Source of the DNA: CAZCBN01 sp964496975 | GTDB taxonomy: Bacteria; Planctomycetota; Phycisphaerae; Phycisphaerales; UBA1924 | Length of the DNA stretch: 5,456 nucleotides | Reading direction: 5' to 3' | NCBI GenBank assembly: GCA_964496975.1 | Contig: CAZCBN010000170.1 | Span: forward strand, 1-5,456 | Part shown: piece after piece, positions 1 to 4,499 of the stretch | Layout: every line of letters starts with the position of its first letter | Numbering within the stretch: position 1 is the first letter of the stretch | Notes under the pieces: model-generated | Seen by the model: the letters and a program-made list of their open reading frames with translations, nothing else | What the model was told of the DNA's origin: nothing | Database searches by the model: none | Made by a program: the position numbers and the translations under genes

Positions 1-1251
1 GCCCCCCGCTGGTGGAAGGGCAACCTGCACACCCACACCTTCTGGTCCGACGGCAACGACTTCCCGGAAATGGTCGCCGAGTGGTACGCCGACCACGGCT
101 ACAACTTCCTCGCCCTCACCGACCACAACGTGCTGAGCGAGCCGCTGCGCTACATCCCCGTCAGCGCCGTGAACAAGCGCTCCCGCGACAAGGCCCTCGC
201 CAAGTACCTCGCCCGCTGGGGCGCGTCATGGGTCCAAACCCGCGGCTCGGCCGACGACGGCACGCTCGAGGTCCGCCTGAAACCCCTGCACGAGTTCCGC
301 GCCCTGGTCGAGGAGCGGGGCCGCTTCATCCTCATCCCGGGCGAAGAGATCACCGGCAGCGCCGACGACGGCAAGGCGATCCACATGAACGCCTCGAACC
401 TCGCCGAGTTCATCGAGCCCGCGACCGGGCCCACTGTGCGCGACATCATCCGGCAGAACGCCGCCCGCGTAGACGAGCAGGCCCAGCGGCTGGGCCGCGA
501 GATCCTTCTGCACGTCAACCACCCGAACTACAAGTGGGGCGTCACCGCCGAAGACCTCGCCGCCGTCACCGCCGAGCGCTTCGTCGAGATCGAGAACGGC
601 GTGGACGGCGACAACGACCCGGGCGACGAGCTCCACGCCTCCACCGAAGAAATCTGGGACATCGCGAACACGCTCCGCATCGTCGAGATGAACGCCCCGC
701 CTCTCTTCGGCCTCGCCACCGACGACTCCCACGACTACCACGAAGACAGCCCCCGAGCCCTGCCCGGCCGCGCGTGGGTCATGGTGCGTGCGGCGCACCT
801 CACCCCCGAGTCGATCCTCCGCGCGATGAAGGCGGGCGACTTCTACGCCAGCACCGGCGTCACCTACCGCGCCGTCGCGTTTGATCCCGCCGCCCGCGTG
901 CTCTCGCTGGAGATCGACGCCGTGCCGGGCGAGTCGTACACCACGCGCTTCATCGGCACGCGCCGCGGCGCCTCCACCCTCGGCACGCCCCGCACCGACG
1001 CGACGGGCGAGCCCCTGCACACCACCCGCCGCTACGGCCCGACGCCCGACAACCCGCACGCCCCGGTCATTGGCGAGGTGCTCGCGGAAGTCCAGGGGCA
1101 AACCGCGTCGTACACCTTCCGCGGCGATGAGCTCTACGTCCGCGCCGTCACCACGTCGACCGCCCCGCCCGACGTGCCGAGCCGCGAAAGTCTGCTGAAA
1201 AAGGCCTGGACCCAGCCCGTGGGCTACGCACCCGCCGACCCGCCGCGCTGA
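1..1251 (+). CDS. PHP-domain metal-dependent phosphoesterase, 5' truncated by window edge
   Basis: The reading frame is open from base 1 and ends at TGA 1249-1251, giving 416 visible residues; the true start and any signal peptide lie upstream. The PHP fold is recognisable from its metal-ligand motifs in order: LHTHT (His10, His12) followed by SDG (Asp17), ALTDHN (Asp41-His42), IPGEE (Glu115/116), His128 in AIHMN, LHVNHPNY (His171, His174) and ATDDSHDY (Asp242, His244). In this superfamily these residues hold two or three divalent metals that hydrolyse phosphoester bonds. After the catalytic domain (about 1-290) comes a beta-rich tail (about 290-400) resembling the accessory sandwich of exported bacterial PHP proteins. 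The exact substrate cannot be read from the sequence. It is not the polymerase-associated or histidinol-phosphatase form, because neither context nor length fits. Codons mostly end in C, unlike the + strand genes further right. Family call is firm; location and substrate are inference. Confidence 0.93.
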   Translation, partial: APRWWKGNLHTHTFWSDGNDFPEMVAEWYADHGYNFLALTDHNVLSEPLRYIPVSAVNKRSRDKALAKYLARWGASWVQTRGSADDGTLEVRLKPLHEFRALVEERGRFILIPGEEITGSADDGKAIHMNASNLAEFIEPATGPTVRDIIRQNAARVDEQAQRLGREILLHVNHPNYKWGVTAEDLAAVTAERFVEIENGVDGDNDPGDELHASTEEIWDIANTLRIVEMNAPPLFGLATDDSHDYHEDSPRALPGRAWVMVRAAHLTPESILRAMKAGDFYASTGVTYRAVAFDPAARVLSLEIDAVPGESYTTRFIGTRRGASTLGTPRTDATGEPLHTTRRYGPTPDNPHAPVIGEVLAEVQGQTASYTFRGDELYVRAVTTSTAPPDVPSRESLLKKAWTQPVGYAPADPPR

Positions 1252-1283
1252 CGCAGGGTGGACGCAGCGCGAACGCCCGGCCG

Positions 1284-1318
1284 ACGCCGCGCCACCGCGC
1301 TCTCTCCCAACGCGGCGT
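1284..1318 (+). other. Inverted repeat / possible hairpin between PHP and ABM genes
   Basis: ACGCCGCG (1284-1291) and CGCGGCGT (1311-1318) are perfect 8-bp complementary arms around a 19-base loop. The structure sits 32 bases after the PHP stop and 11 bases before the next ATG. It has no T-tract, so it is not a classical intrinsic terminator. It could act as a weak terminator for the PHP gene or structure the leader of the ABM gene. Chance is possible at this GC content. Confidence 0.3.
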
Positions 1319-1329
1319 AGCCTCCCGCC

Positions 1330-1824
1330 ATGTTGAACCGCCGAGACATCCTCCGCGCCGCCGCGTTGTCCGCGTTTGCCGGGCCCGCCGCGGCGGCCGT
1401 TGCGAGAACCACCATGCACACCGCCGCCCACCAGCCCAGCGCCTCCCCCGCCCCGGCCCCCGCGGGCGGCCCGCTCGCCGACCTCCGCGCCTCGCTGAAG
1501 GACCCGAGCAAGCCCTTCACCCTGATCGTCACCATTGAGCTGAAGGCCGATGCGGTGGAGCGCTTCGCCGCCATCGCCGACGAGGCCGCCGCCGGCACCG
1601 GCACCGAGGCCGGCGTGCTGCAGTACGACTTCCATCAGAGCGCCAAAAACCCGGCCCAGTTCGTGCTCTTCGAGCAGTGGCGGAGCCTGGACGACCTCGC
1701 CGCCCACCTCGCCCTGCCGCACACGCAGAAGCTGCTCGCGGCGCTCGGCGACATCACCGCCAAGCCCACGTCGCTCGAGGCGTACCAACTCGTGGGCCGC
1801 CGGGCCGTCCCGCTCAGCCGCTGA
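1330..1824 (+). CDS. Tat-exported antibiotic biosynthesis monooxygenase (ABM) domain protein
   Basis: This is a 164-residue protein. Residues 1-25 look like a twin-arginine signal: NRRDILR (Arg4-Arg5) followed by an Ala-rich hydrophobic stretch and an AxA-type cleavage region near residues 21-25. A flexible Ala/Pro/Ser linker runs from about 26 to 48. Residues about 62-155 match the ABM ferredoxin-like fold: first strand FTLIVTIEL, helix around ERFAAIADEA, strand VLQYDFHQ (96-103), strand FVLFEQW (111-117), then a helix with His126 and His131. This is the usual ABM pattern, with E/QxW and a following AAH. The domain is known from YgiN-type quinol monooxygenases and small cofactor-free oxygenases that act as dimers; the substrate here is unknown. 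Tat export implies folding before export and a location outside the cytoplasmic membrane. The ATG at 1330 gives the complete Tat motif, but no Shine-Dalgarno is visible before it. It converges on the 1839-2501 gene with a 14-base gap. Confidence 0.88.
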   Translation: MLNRRDILRAAALSAFAGPAAAAVARTTMHTAAHQPSASPAPAPAGGPLADLRASLKDPSKPFTLIVTIELKADAVERFAAIADEAAAGTGTEAGVLQYDFHQSAKNPAQFVLFEQWRSLDDLAAHLALPHTQKLLAALGDITAKPTSLEAYQLVGRRAVPLSR

Positions 1825-1841
1825 CGCCTCCCGCGGCGTTA
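1822..1841. terminator. Small hairpin joining the two convergent stop codons
   Basis: TGACGCC (1822-1828) pairs with GGCGTTA (1835-1841) around the six-base loop TCCCGC, giving seven pairs including one G-T. The left arm contains the TGA of the ABM gene and the right arm the complement of the TAA of the minus-strand gene. A shared structure between convergent genes suggests a bidirectional end signal. There is no T-run on either side, so intrinsic termination would be weak and the assignment is tentative. Confidence 0.35.
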
Positions 1842-2501
1842 CCGCTTCAGCCGCGGCGGCACCATCTCGCCCGACACCTCGGCCGCGATCTTCTTCACGG
1901 CCTCGTGCGCCGAGACGCGCGTCGTCTCGCTGGTCCGCTTCATCGCCGAGCGCCAGATCAGCGGCACCCAGGGCACGGTCAGCGGGTAGTACCACATCCA
2001 GGTGCGGAACGCGGACTGCTCCACCCACCCCGCGTAGAACGACAGGTACGTCTTCAGCAGCGAGTCCGTCAGCGGCTCGCCCGGCCACACCGTCACGATC
2101 AGCGCGCCCGCGAACAGCGCCGGCAGCCGCATCGGCAGGCGGCTCTTGAACTCCAGCCGGGCCCGCTCCGCACCATCGCGGAGCGCGCGCACGACCAGTT
2201 CCTTGTCAAAGGGGTTCCCGAACAGCGCCACCGTGCACGTGTCGCCCTTGGCCCCCATGGTGAACCCGGGGAGCCGCCCCCGCCGCGACGCCTTGTCGAG
2301 CCGGGCGATCGCGCCGACGGGGCTGAGCGCACAGACCACATCGGGCAGCCGCGCCGGCAGCGCATCGGCGGGCGCGTCGGCCCGGGCCGCCGGGGCTGAC
2401 GTTGTTGAGCCGGCGTCGGCGTTGTGGACCGGCGCAGCCACCACCGAGGCCGCCGAGGCCGCCGCGAAGCTGGAGTTGGCGTTGTGGTCTGCCGCGGTCA
2501 A
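1839..2501 (-). CDS. Hypothetical protein with two hydrophobic segments, probable TTG start
   Basis: Family not recognised. The reading frame continues upstream well past the likely start, so the start must be chosen. No ATG or GTG is suitably placed. TTG at 2501 is preceded by GGGGAG (2512-2507) with 5-base spacing and, further out, by TATACT (2529-2524). This gives 220 residues. Residues 1-50 are an Ala/Ser/Pro-rich low-complexity stretch. Residues 52-118 form a soluble-looking domain with Cys57 and Cys89 and the segment CTVALFGNPFDKELVVRAL. Hydrophobic segments lie at about 124-139 and 171-183, separated by an aromatic-rich loop containing WVEQSAF and WMWYYP. The C-terminus (184-220) is a basic, charged tail ending in PPRLKR. 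The hydrophobic parts suggest a membrane protein with both ends on one side. Codons mostly end in G, opposite to the neighbouring + genes on its left. GTG at codons 20-21 is an alternative start but lacks a ribosome site. Coding status is fairly sure; function unknown. Confidence 0.72.
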   Translation of the reverse strand: MTAADHNANSSFAAASAASVVAAPVHNADAGSTTSAPAARADAPADALPARLPDVVCALSPVGAIARLDKASRRGRLPGFTMGAKGDTCTVALFGNPFDKELVVRALRDGAERARLEFKSRLPMRLPALFAGALIVTVWPGEPLTDSLLKTYLSFYAGWVEQSAFRTWMWYYPLTVPWVPLIWRSAMKRTSETTRVSAHEAVKKIAAEVSGEMVPPRLKR

Positions 2502-2506
2502 GGCTG

Positions 2507-2512
2507 CTCCCC
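2507..2512 (-). promoter_or_regulatory. Shine-Dalgarno site supporting the TTG start
   Basis: On the minus strand GGGGAG lies 5 bases before TTG (2501-2499) and is the best ribosome site available for this frame. It sits inside the near-palindrome GCTCC-GG-GGAGC (minus strand, 2517-2506), so local pairing could partly mask it. Confidence 0.55.
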
Positions 2513-2523
2513 GGAGCCCGTGA

Positions 2524-2529
2524 AGTATA
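2524..2529 (-). promoter_or_regulatory. Candidate -10 box (TATACT) for the 1839-2501 gene
   Basis: TATACT on the minus strand is one mismatch from TATAAT and stands out in a region that is otherwise nearly all G and C. It would place the transcript start near 2517, giving a leader of about 16 bases that includes the Shine-Dalgarno. No good -35 is seen at 16-18 bases; TTGTTC is present but 25 bases upstream, too far for a standard sigma-70 promoter. Confidence 0.4.
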
Positions 2530-2588
2530 ACGGCCCAACGATCCCCGGACCCGTGAACAAGGTGGCGTTCAGACGGGCCGGGAAACCC

Positions 2589-2601
2589 CGCACGCCGTGC
2601 G
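2589..2601. repeat. Palindrome 1: CGCACG-C-CGTGCG
   Basis: This is a perfect 6-bp inverted repeat with a one-base centre in the divergent intergenic region. It shares GCACG/CGTGC half-sites with a second palindrome 67 bases to the right. Possible regulator binding site for one or both divergent genes; short GC palindromes are common by chance in such DNA. Confidence 0.35.
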
Positions 2602-2655
2602 TACGCGCCCGAACGGCGCGCCCAGCGTCGGTACGAGCGAAACCACCCGCGGGTT

Positions 2656-2670
2656 GGCACGCGGCGTGCC
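2656..2670. promoter_or_regulatory. Palindrome 2 overlapping a sigma-54-like -24/-12 element
   Basis: GGCACGC-G-GCGTGCC is a perfect 7-bp inverted repeat with a one-base centre, ending 14 bases before the ATG at 2685. Read with the preceding T it gives TGGCACG-N4-GTGC, which keeps the GG and GC dinucleotides 12 bases apart as in sigma-54 promoters, but deviates from TTGC(A/T) at the -12 end. It could be an operator, a sigma-54 promoter, or neither. A sigma-54 start would leave a leader of only a few bases, which counts against that reading. Confidence 0.3.
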
Positions 2671-2684
2671 TGCATCGGTTGAAC

Positions 2685-3263
2685 ATGGCGAACTCCCCAG
2701 ATGAAACCCCACGGACGGGCGGGACGTTGCGGCTGGTCCACGGTCCGCGTGGTTTCCGGGCAACGCCGGTGCGTCCGCGCAGCACGGCGGAACCCGTGCA
2801 AAGACCGATCGAACCCTCCCCAGCACGGACGACCCGAGCCAGCCGGACCACCCAGTCCACGCCGCCCCGGCCCGACGCGTACGTCATCGAGCCGTCGGAC
2901 GCGCGGTGGCTGCTTGCGGCCCGGGTGGCGCTGGCCCTCGACGGCGGCCGGGCGGGGTTGCTGACGCCGGAGCAGCGGGACGCGGTGCTCCGGTTCGCGG
3001 GGCGTTTGGGTGTTCGGCCGTTTGACGCCCACGTCATCATCGCGCTCGTGCAAGATCGGGCCCGGCGAGGCGAGCCCGCGCTTGGGGGGGAACTCGCCGA
3101 GCAGTTGCTGCTTGTGTCGCCGGTGGGCGGGCCCGCCGCGAGCGGCGGCGCAACAGGGGCCGAGGCCACGGCGGCGGGCTCGGGCGGCGTGCTGCCGATG
3201 GCTGCCGGGATGGGCGCGGTGCTCGCGCTGCTGATGATCCTGTGGACGGCCGGGGCGCTGTAG
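2685..3263 (+). CDS. Hypothetical tail-anchored membrane protein
   Basis: Family not recognised; 192 residues from the ATG at 2685. No Shine-Dalgarno is visible, and the upstream extension of the frame looks noncoding, so the ATG is chosen because it is the only suitable start before the conserved-looking part. Residues 1-64 are Arg/Pro/Thr-rich and probably disordered. Residues 66-131 form a compact helical region with DARWLLAARVALALDGG (72-88), LTPEQRDAVLRFAGRLGV (93-110) and PFDAHVIIALVQDRARRGE (112-130). Residues 146-168 are a Gly/Ala/Ser linker. Residues about 169-190 are a single hydrophobic helix, with no charged residue after it, so the protein probably inserts by its C-terminus and faces the cytoplasm. 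The helical domain could mediate protein contacts; no catalytic motif is seen. The gene diverges from the 1839-2501 gene across 183 bases and precedes the peroxiredoxin by 71 bases, so co-transcription with the latter is possible. Confidence 0.75.
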   Translation: MANSPDETPRTGGTLRLVHGPRGFRATPVRPRSTAEPVQRPIEPSPARTTRASRTTQSTPPRPDAYVIEPSDARWLLAARVALALDGGRAGLLTPEQRDAVLRFAGRLGVRPFDAHVIIALVQDRARRGEPALGGELAEQLLLVSPVGGPAASGGATGAEATAAGSGGVLPMAAGMGAVLALLMILWTAGAL

Positions 3264-3296
3264 CGGCCGCTGGAGAGGCATCCGGCCCGGGTGGTT

Positions 3297-3312
3297 CGCT
3301 CGAACGCGAGCG
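3297..3312 (+). other. Hairpin CGCTCG-AACG-CGAGCG ahead of peroxiredoxin
   Basis: There are perfect 6-bp arms with a four-base AACG loop, 33 bases after the upstream stop and 10 bases before the peroxiredoxin Shine-Dalgarno. There is no T-tract after it. It may be a weak terminator for the 2685-3263 gene or a leader structure of the peroxiredoxin transcript. Confidence 0.35.
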
Positions 3313-3322
3313 CACACCCCCC

Positions 3323-3326
3323 GGAG
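3323..3326 (+). promoter_or_regulatory. Shine-Dalgarno (GGAG) deciding the peroxiredoxin start
   Basis: GGAG lies 8 bases before the ATG at 3335. The open frame extends further upstream to 3242, so this site, together with the family's usual N-terminus, fixes the start at 3335. Confidence 0.65.
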
Positions 3327-3334
3327 ATGGCCCG

Positions 3335-3832
3335 ATGCCCCTGTTGAACCCCGGAAAAAAGGCCCCGACCTTCACGCTCACCGACCAGTCCGGCACGCCG
3401 TGGTCGCTGGCGTCGTGCGCGGGGCGGCCCGTCGTGCTGTTTTTCTACCCGAAGGACGCCACGGCGGACTGCACGGCCGAGGTGTGCGGCTTTCGCGATG
3501 CGCTGCCGGAGTTTGAAGGGCTGCGTGCGGCGGTGGTGGGCGTGTCGACCCGCGGCGTGCGCGCAAAGCAGCGCTTCGCGGCGGCGCACGGCGTGACGTA
3601 CCCGCTGCTGGCCGACGATCGGGAGAACGACGAGGGCAAGCCCGACCCCGTCGTGTGCCCGAAGTACGGCGTGTGGGTGGAGAAGAGCATGTACGGCAAG
3701 GCGTACATGGGGATCGTGCGCACGACGTACCTGATCGGGCCCGACGGCAAGGTCGTGCAGCGGTGGGACAAGGTTCGGGTGGAGGGCCACGCGGCCGAGG
3801 TGCTGGAGGCGGCGCGGGCGATCGGGGGCTGA
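3335..3832 (+). CDS. bcp: Thioredoxin-dependent peroxiredoxin, BCP/PrxQ type
   Basis: This 165-residue protein has the length of the BCP/PrxQ family, which reduces hydrogen peroxide and organic hydroperoxides in the cytoplasm and is recycled by thioredoxin. It begins with the typical GKKAPTFTLTDQSG. The active-site loop is FFYPKDATADCTAEVCGFRD: Pro39, Thr43 and Cys46 form the PxxxTxxC peroxidatic motif, and Cys51, five residues on, is the resolving cysteine of the two-cysteine PrxQ form. The later block KYGVWVEKSMYGKAYMGIVRTTYLIGPDGKV is diagnostic of the family. Two details differ from the common form: Ala-Asp replaces the usual Pro-Gly before Cys46, and the segment after LLADD is about six residues longer (Asp/Glu/Pro-rich, with an extra Cys) before KYGVW. 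No signal peptide is present. A good Shine-Dalgarno precedes it. It converges with the UPF0316 gene across 25 bases. Codons mostly end in G. Confidence 0.95.
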   Translation: MPLLNPGKKAPTFTLTDQSGTPWSLASCAGRPVVLFFYPKDATADCTAEVCGFRDALPEFEGLRAAVVGVSTRGVRAKQRFAAAHGVTYPLLADDRENDEGKPDPVVCPKYGVWVEKSMYGKAYMGIVRTTYLIGPDGKVVQRWDKVRVEGHAAEVLEAARAIGG

Positions 3833-3857
3833 AGCCGACGAGAACGCCCGGCGCCGG

Positions 3858-4418
3858 TTACTTGCGCACCTGCTGCCGCAGCACGTTGAAGCGGCCCCGC
3901 TGGGCGACCTCGCCGAAGCCGGCGCCGCGGGGCTTTTCCACGCGCTCGACCGTGACGAAGGCGGTGGGCGCGATCTCCGCAAGTGCGTCGTTCAGCTTCG
4001 GCAGCTCGCGGCGGCGGAGGACGAGGAAGGCGATGTCGACCGCGGCGTCGCGTCCGCGGCCGGTGATCTGCGTGACGCGGTAGCCCAGGGCGCGGAGTCG
4101 CTCGGGGACATGGGCGTTGTCCTCGGTGCAAACGACGCGGACGATGCGGAAGCCCAGGGCGATTTTGTCCTCGAGCCACATGCCGACGAGCACGCCCGTG
4201 CCGAAGCCGCACGCGTAGCCCACGACGGCCCCGAGGTGCCCCTGCTGAACGTACTGGATGGCCTTTCCGGCGACGAGGACCCAGATGGCGACCTCGAGCA
4301 CGCCCAGGAGGGCGGCCCAGTGGCGGTAGCCGGCGAGCATGAGGATCGTGCGGAAGGTGCCGACGGAGACATCGCCGATGCGGCCCAGGAAGATGAGAAA
4401 GGGGATATACCACGCCAT
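3858..4418 (-). CDS. UPF0316-family membrane protein (DUF5698 + DUF2179)
   Basis: This 186-residue protein begins MAWYIPFLIFLGRIGDVSVG, matching the UPF0316 signature of an N-terminal helix with RxxDVSxGTxR. Residues 1-85 form the DUF5698 membrane part, with three hydrophobic segments at about 3-11/20-29, 33-54 and 62-82 and the family block GYACGFGTGVLVGMWLEDKIALG (68-89). Residues about 90-162 form the soluble DUF2179 domain, alternating beta and alpha (FRIVRVVC, VPERLRALGYRVTQITGRGRD, VDIAFLVLRRRELPKLNDALAEIAPTAFVTVERV). The tail (163-186) is basic. The biochemical role of the family is not established; DUF2179 also occurs at the C-terminus of YitT-type membrane proteins, so a ligand-sensing role is only a guess. 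The ATG at 4418 is the family start. No Shine-Dalgarno precedes it; a TAGATT box ends 6 bases before the ATG, suggesting a leaderless transcript. Confidence 0.9.
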   Translation of the reverse strand: MAWYIPFLIFLGRIGDVSVGTFRTILMLAGYRHWAALLGVLEVAIWVLVAGKAIQYVQQGHLGAVVGYACGFGTGVLVGMWLEDKIALGFRIVRVVCTEDNAHVPERLRALGYRVTQITGRGRDAAVDIAFLVLRRRELPKLNDALAEIAPTAFVTVERVEKPRGAGFGEVAQRGRFNVLRQQVRK

Positions 4419-4424
4419 GCGGGC

Positions 4425-4430
4425 AATCTA
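4425..4430 (-). promoter_or_regulatory. Candidate -10 box (TAGATT) placed for a leaderless transcript
   Basis: On the minus strand TAGATT fits TANNNT and occupies positions -12 to -7 relative to the A of the UPF0316 ATG. This is where the -10 lies when transcription starts at the start codon itself. It is the only AT-rich patch in the 81-base divergent gap. No -35 element is recognisable. Confidence 0.4.
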
Positions 4431-4499
4431 GGCGTGCGGCGGGCGGGGCCGGCTCTGGGTGGAGCGGCTCGGGCCGGCGGCGCGACGGGGGCAACGACG

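Noticed and set aside
226..2088. Very long minus-strand open frame of 620 codons opposite the PHP and ABM genes
   Set aside because: Its translation is Gly/Arg/Val/Ala-rich with no domain. It lies antisense to two well-recognised genes and overlaps the end of the 1839-2501 gene. Long antisense frames are expected in GC-rich DNA.
2502..2684. Replication origin at the skew change
   Set aside because: No DnaA-box-like nonamers, no AT-rich unwinding segment and no dnaA/dnaN-type neighbours are visible. The skew change is reported without this claim.
2502..3317. Upstream extension of the 1839-2501 minus frame, which would make a 492-residue protein
   Set aside because: The added part is Arg/Pro-rich without domain features and runs antisense to the 2685-3263 gene. 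The TTG with its ribosome site explains the start better.
3848..3857. Palindrome CCGGCGCCGG between the convergent peroxiredoxin and UPF0316 genes as terminator
   Set aside because: A ten-base palindrome with no loop can form at most a three-pair stem and lacks a T-tract, so it is not a credible terminator.
2498..3982. Minus-strand open frame of 494 codons opposite the peroxiredoxin and the tail-anchored gene
   Set aside because: Composition is that of a shadow frame (Arg/Pro/Ser/Ala), and the opposite strand encodes a clear peroxiredoxin.
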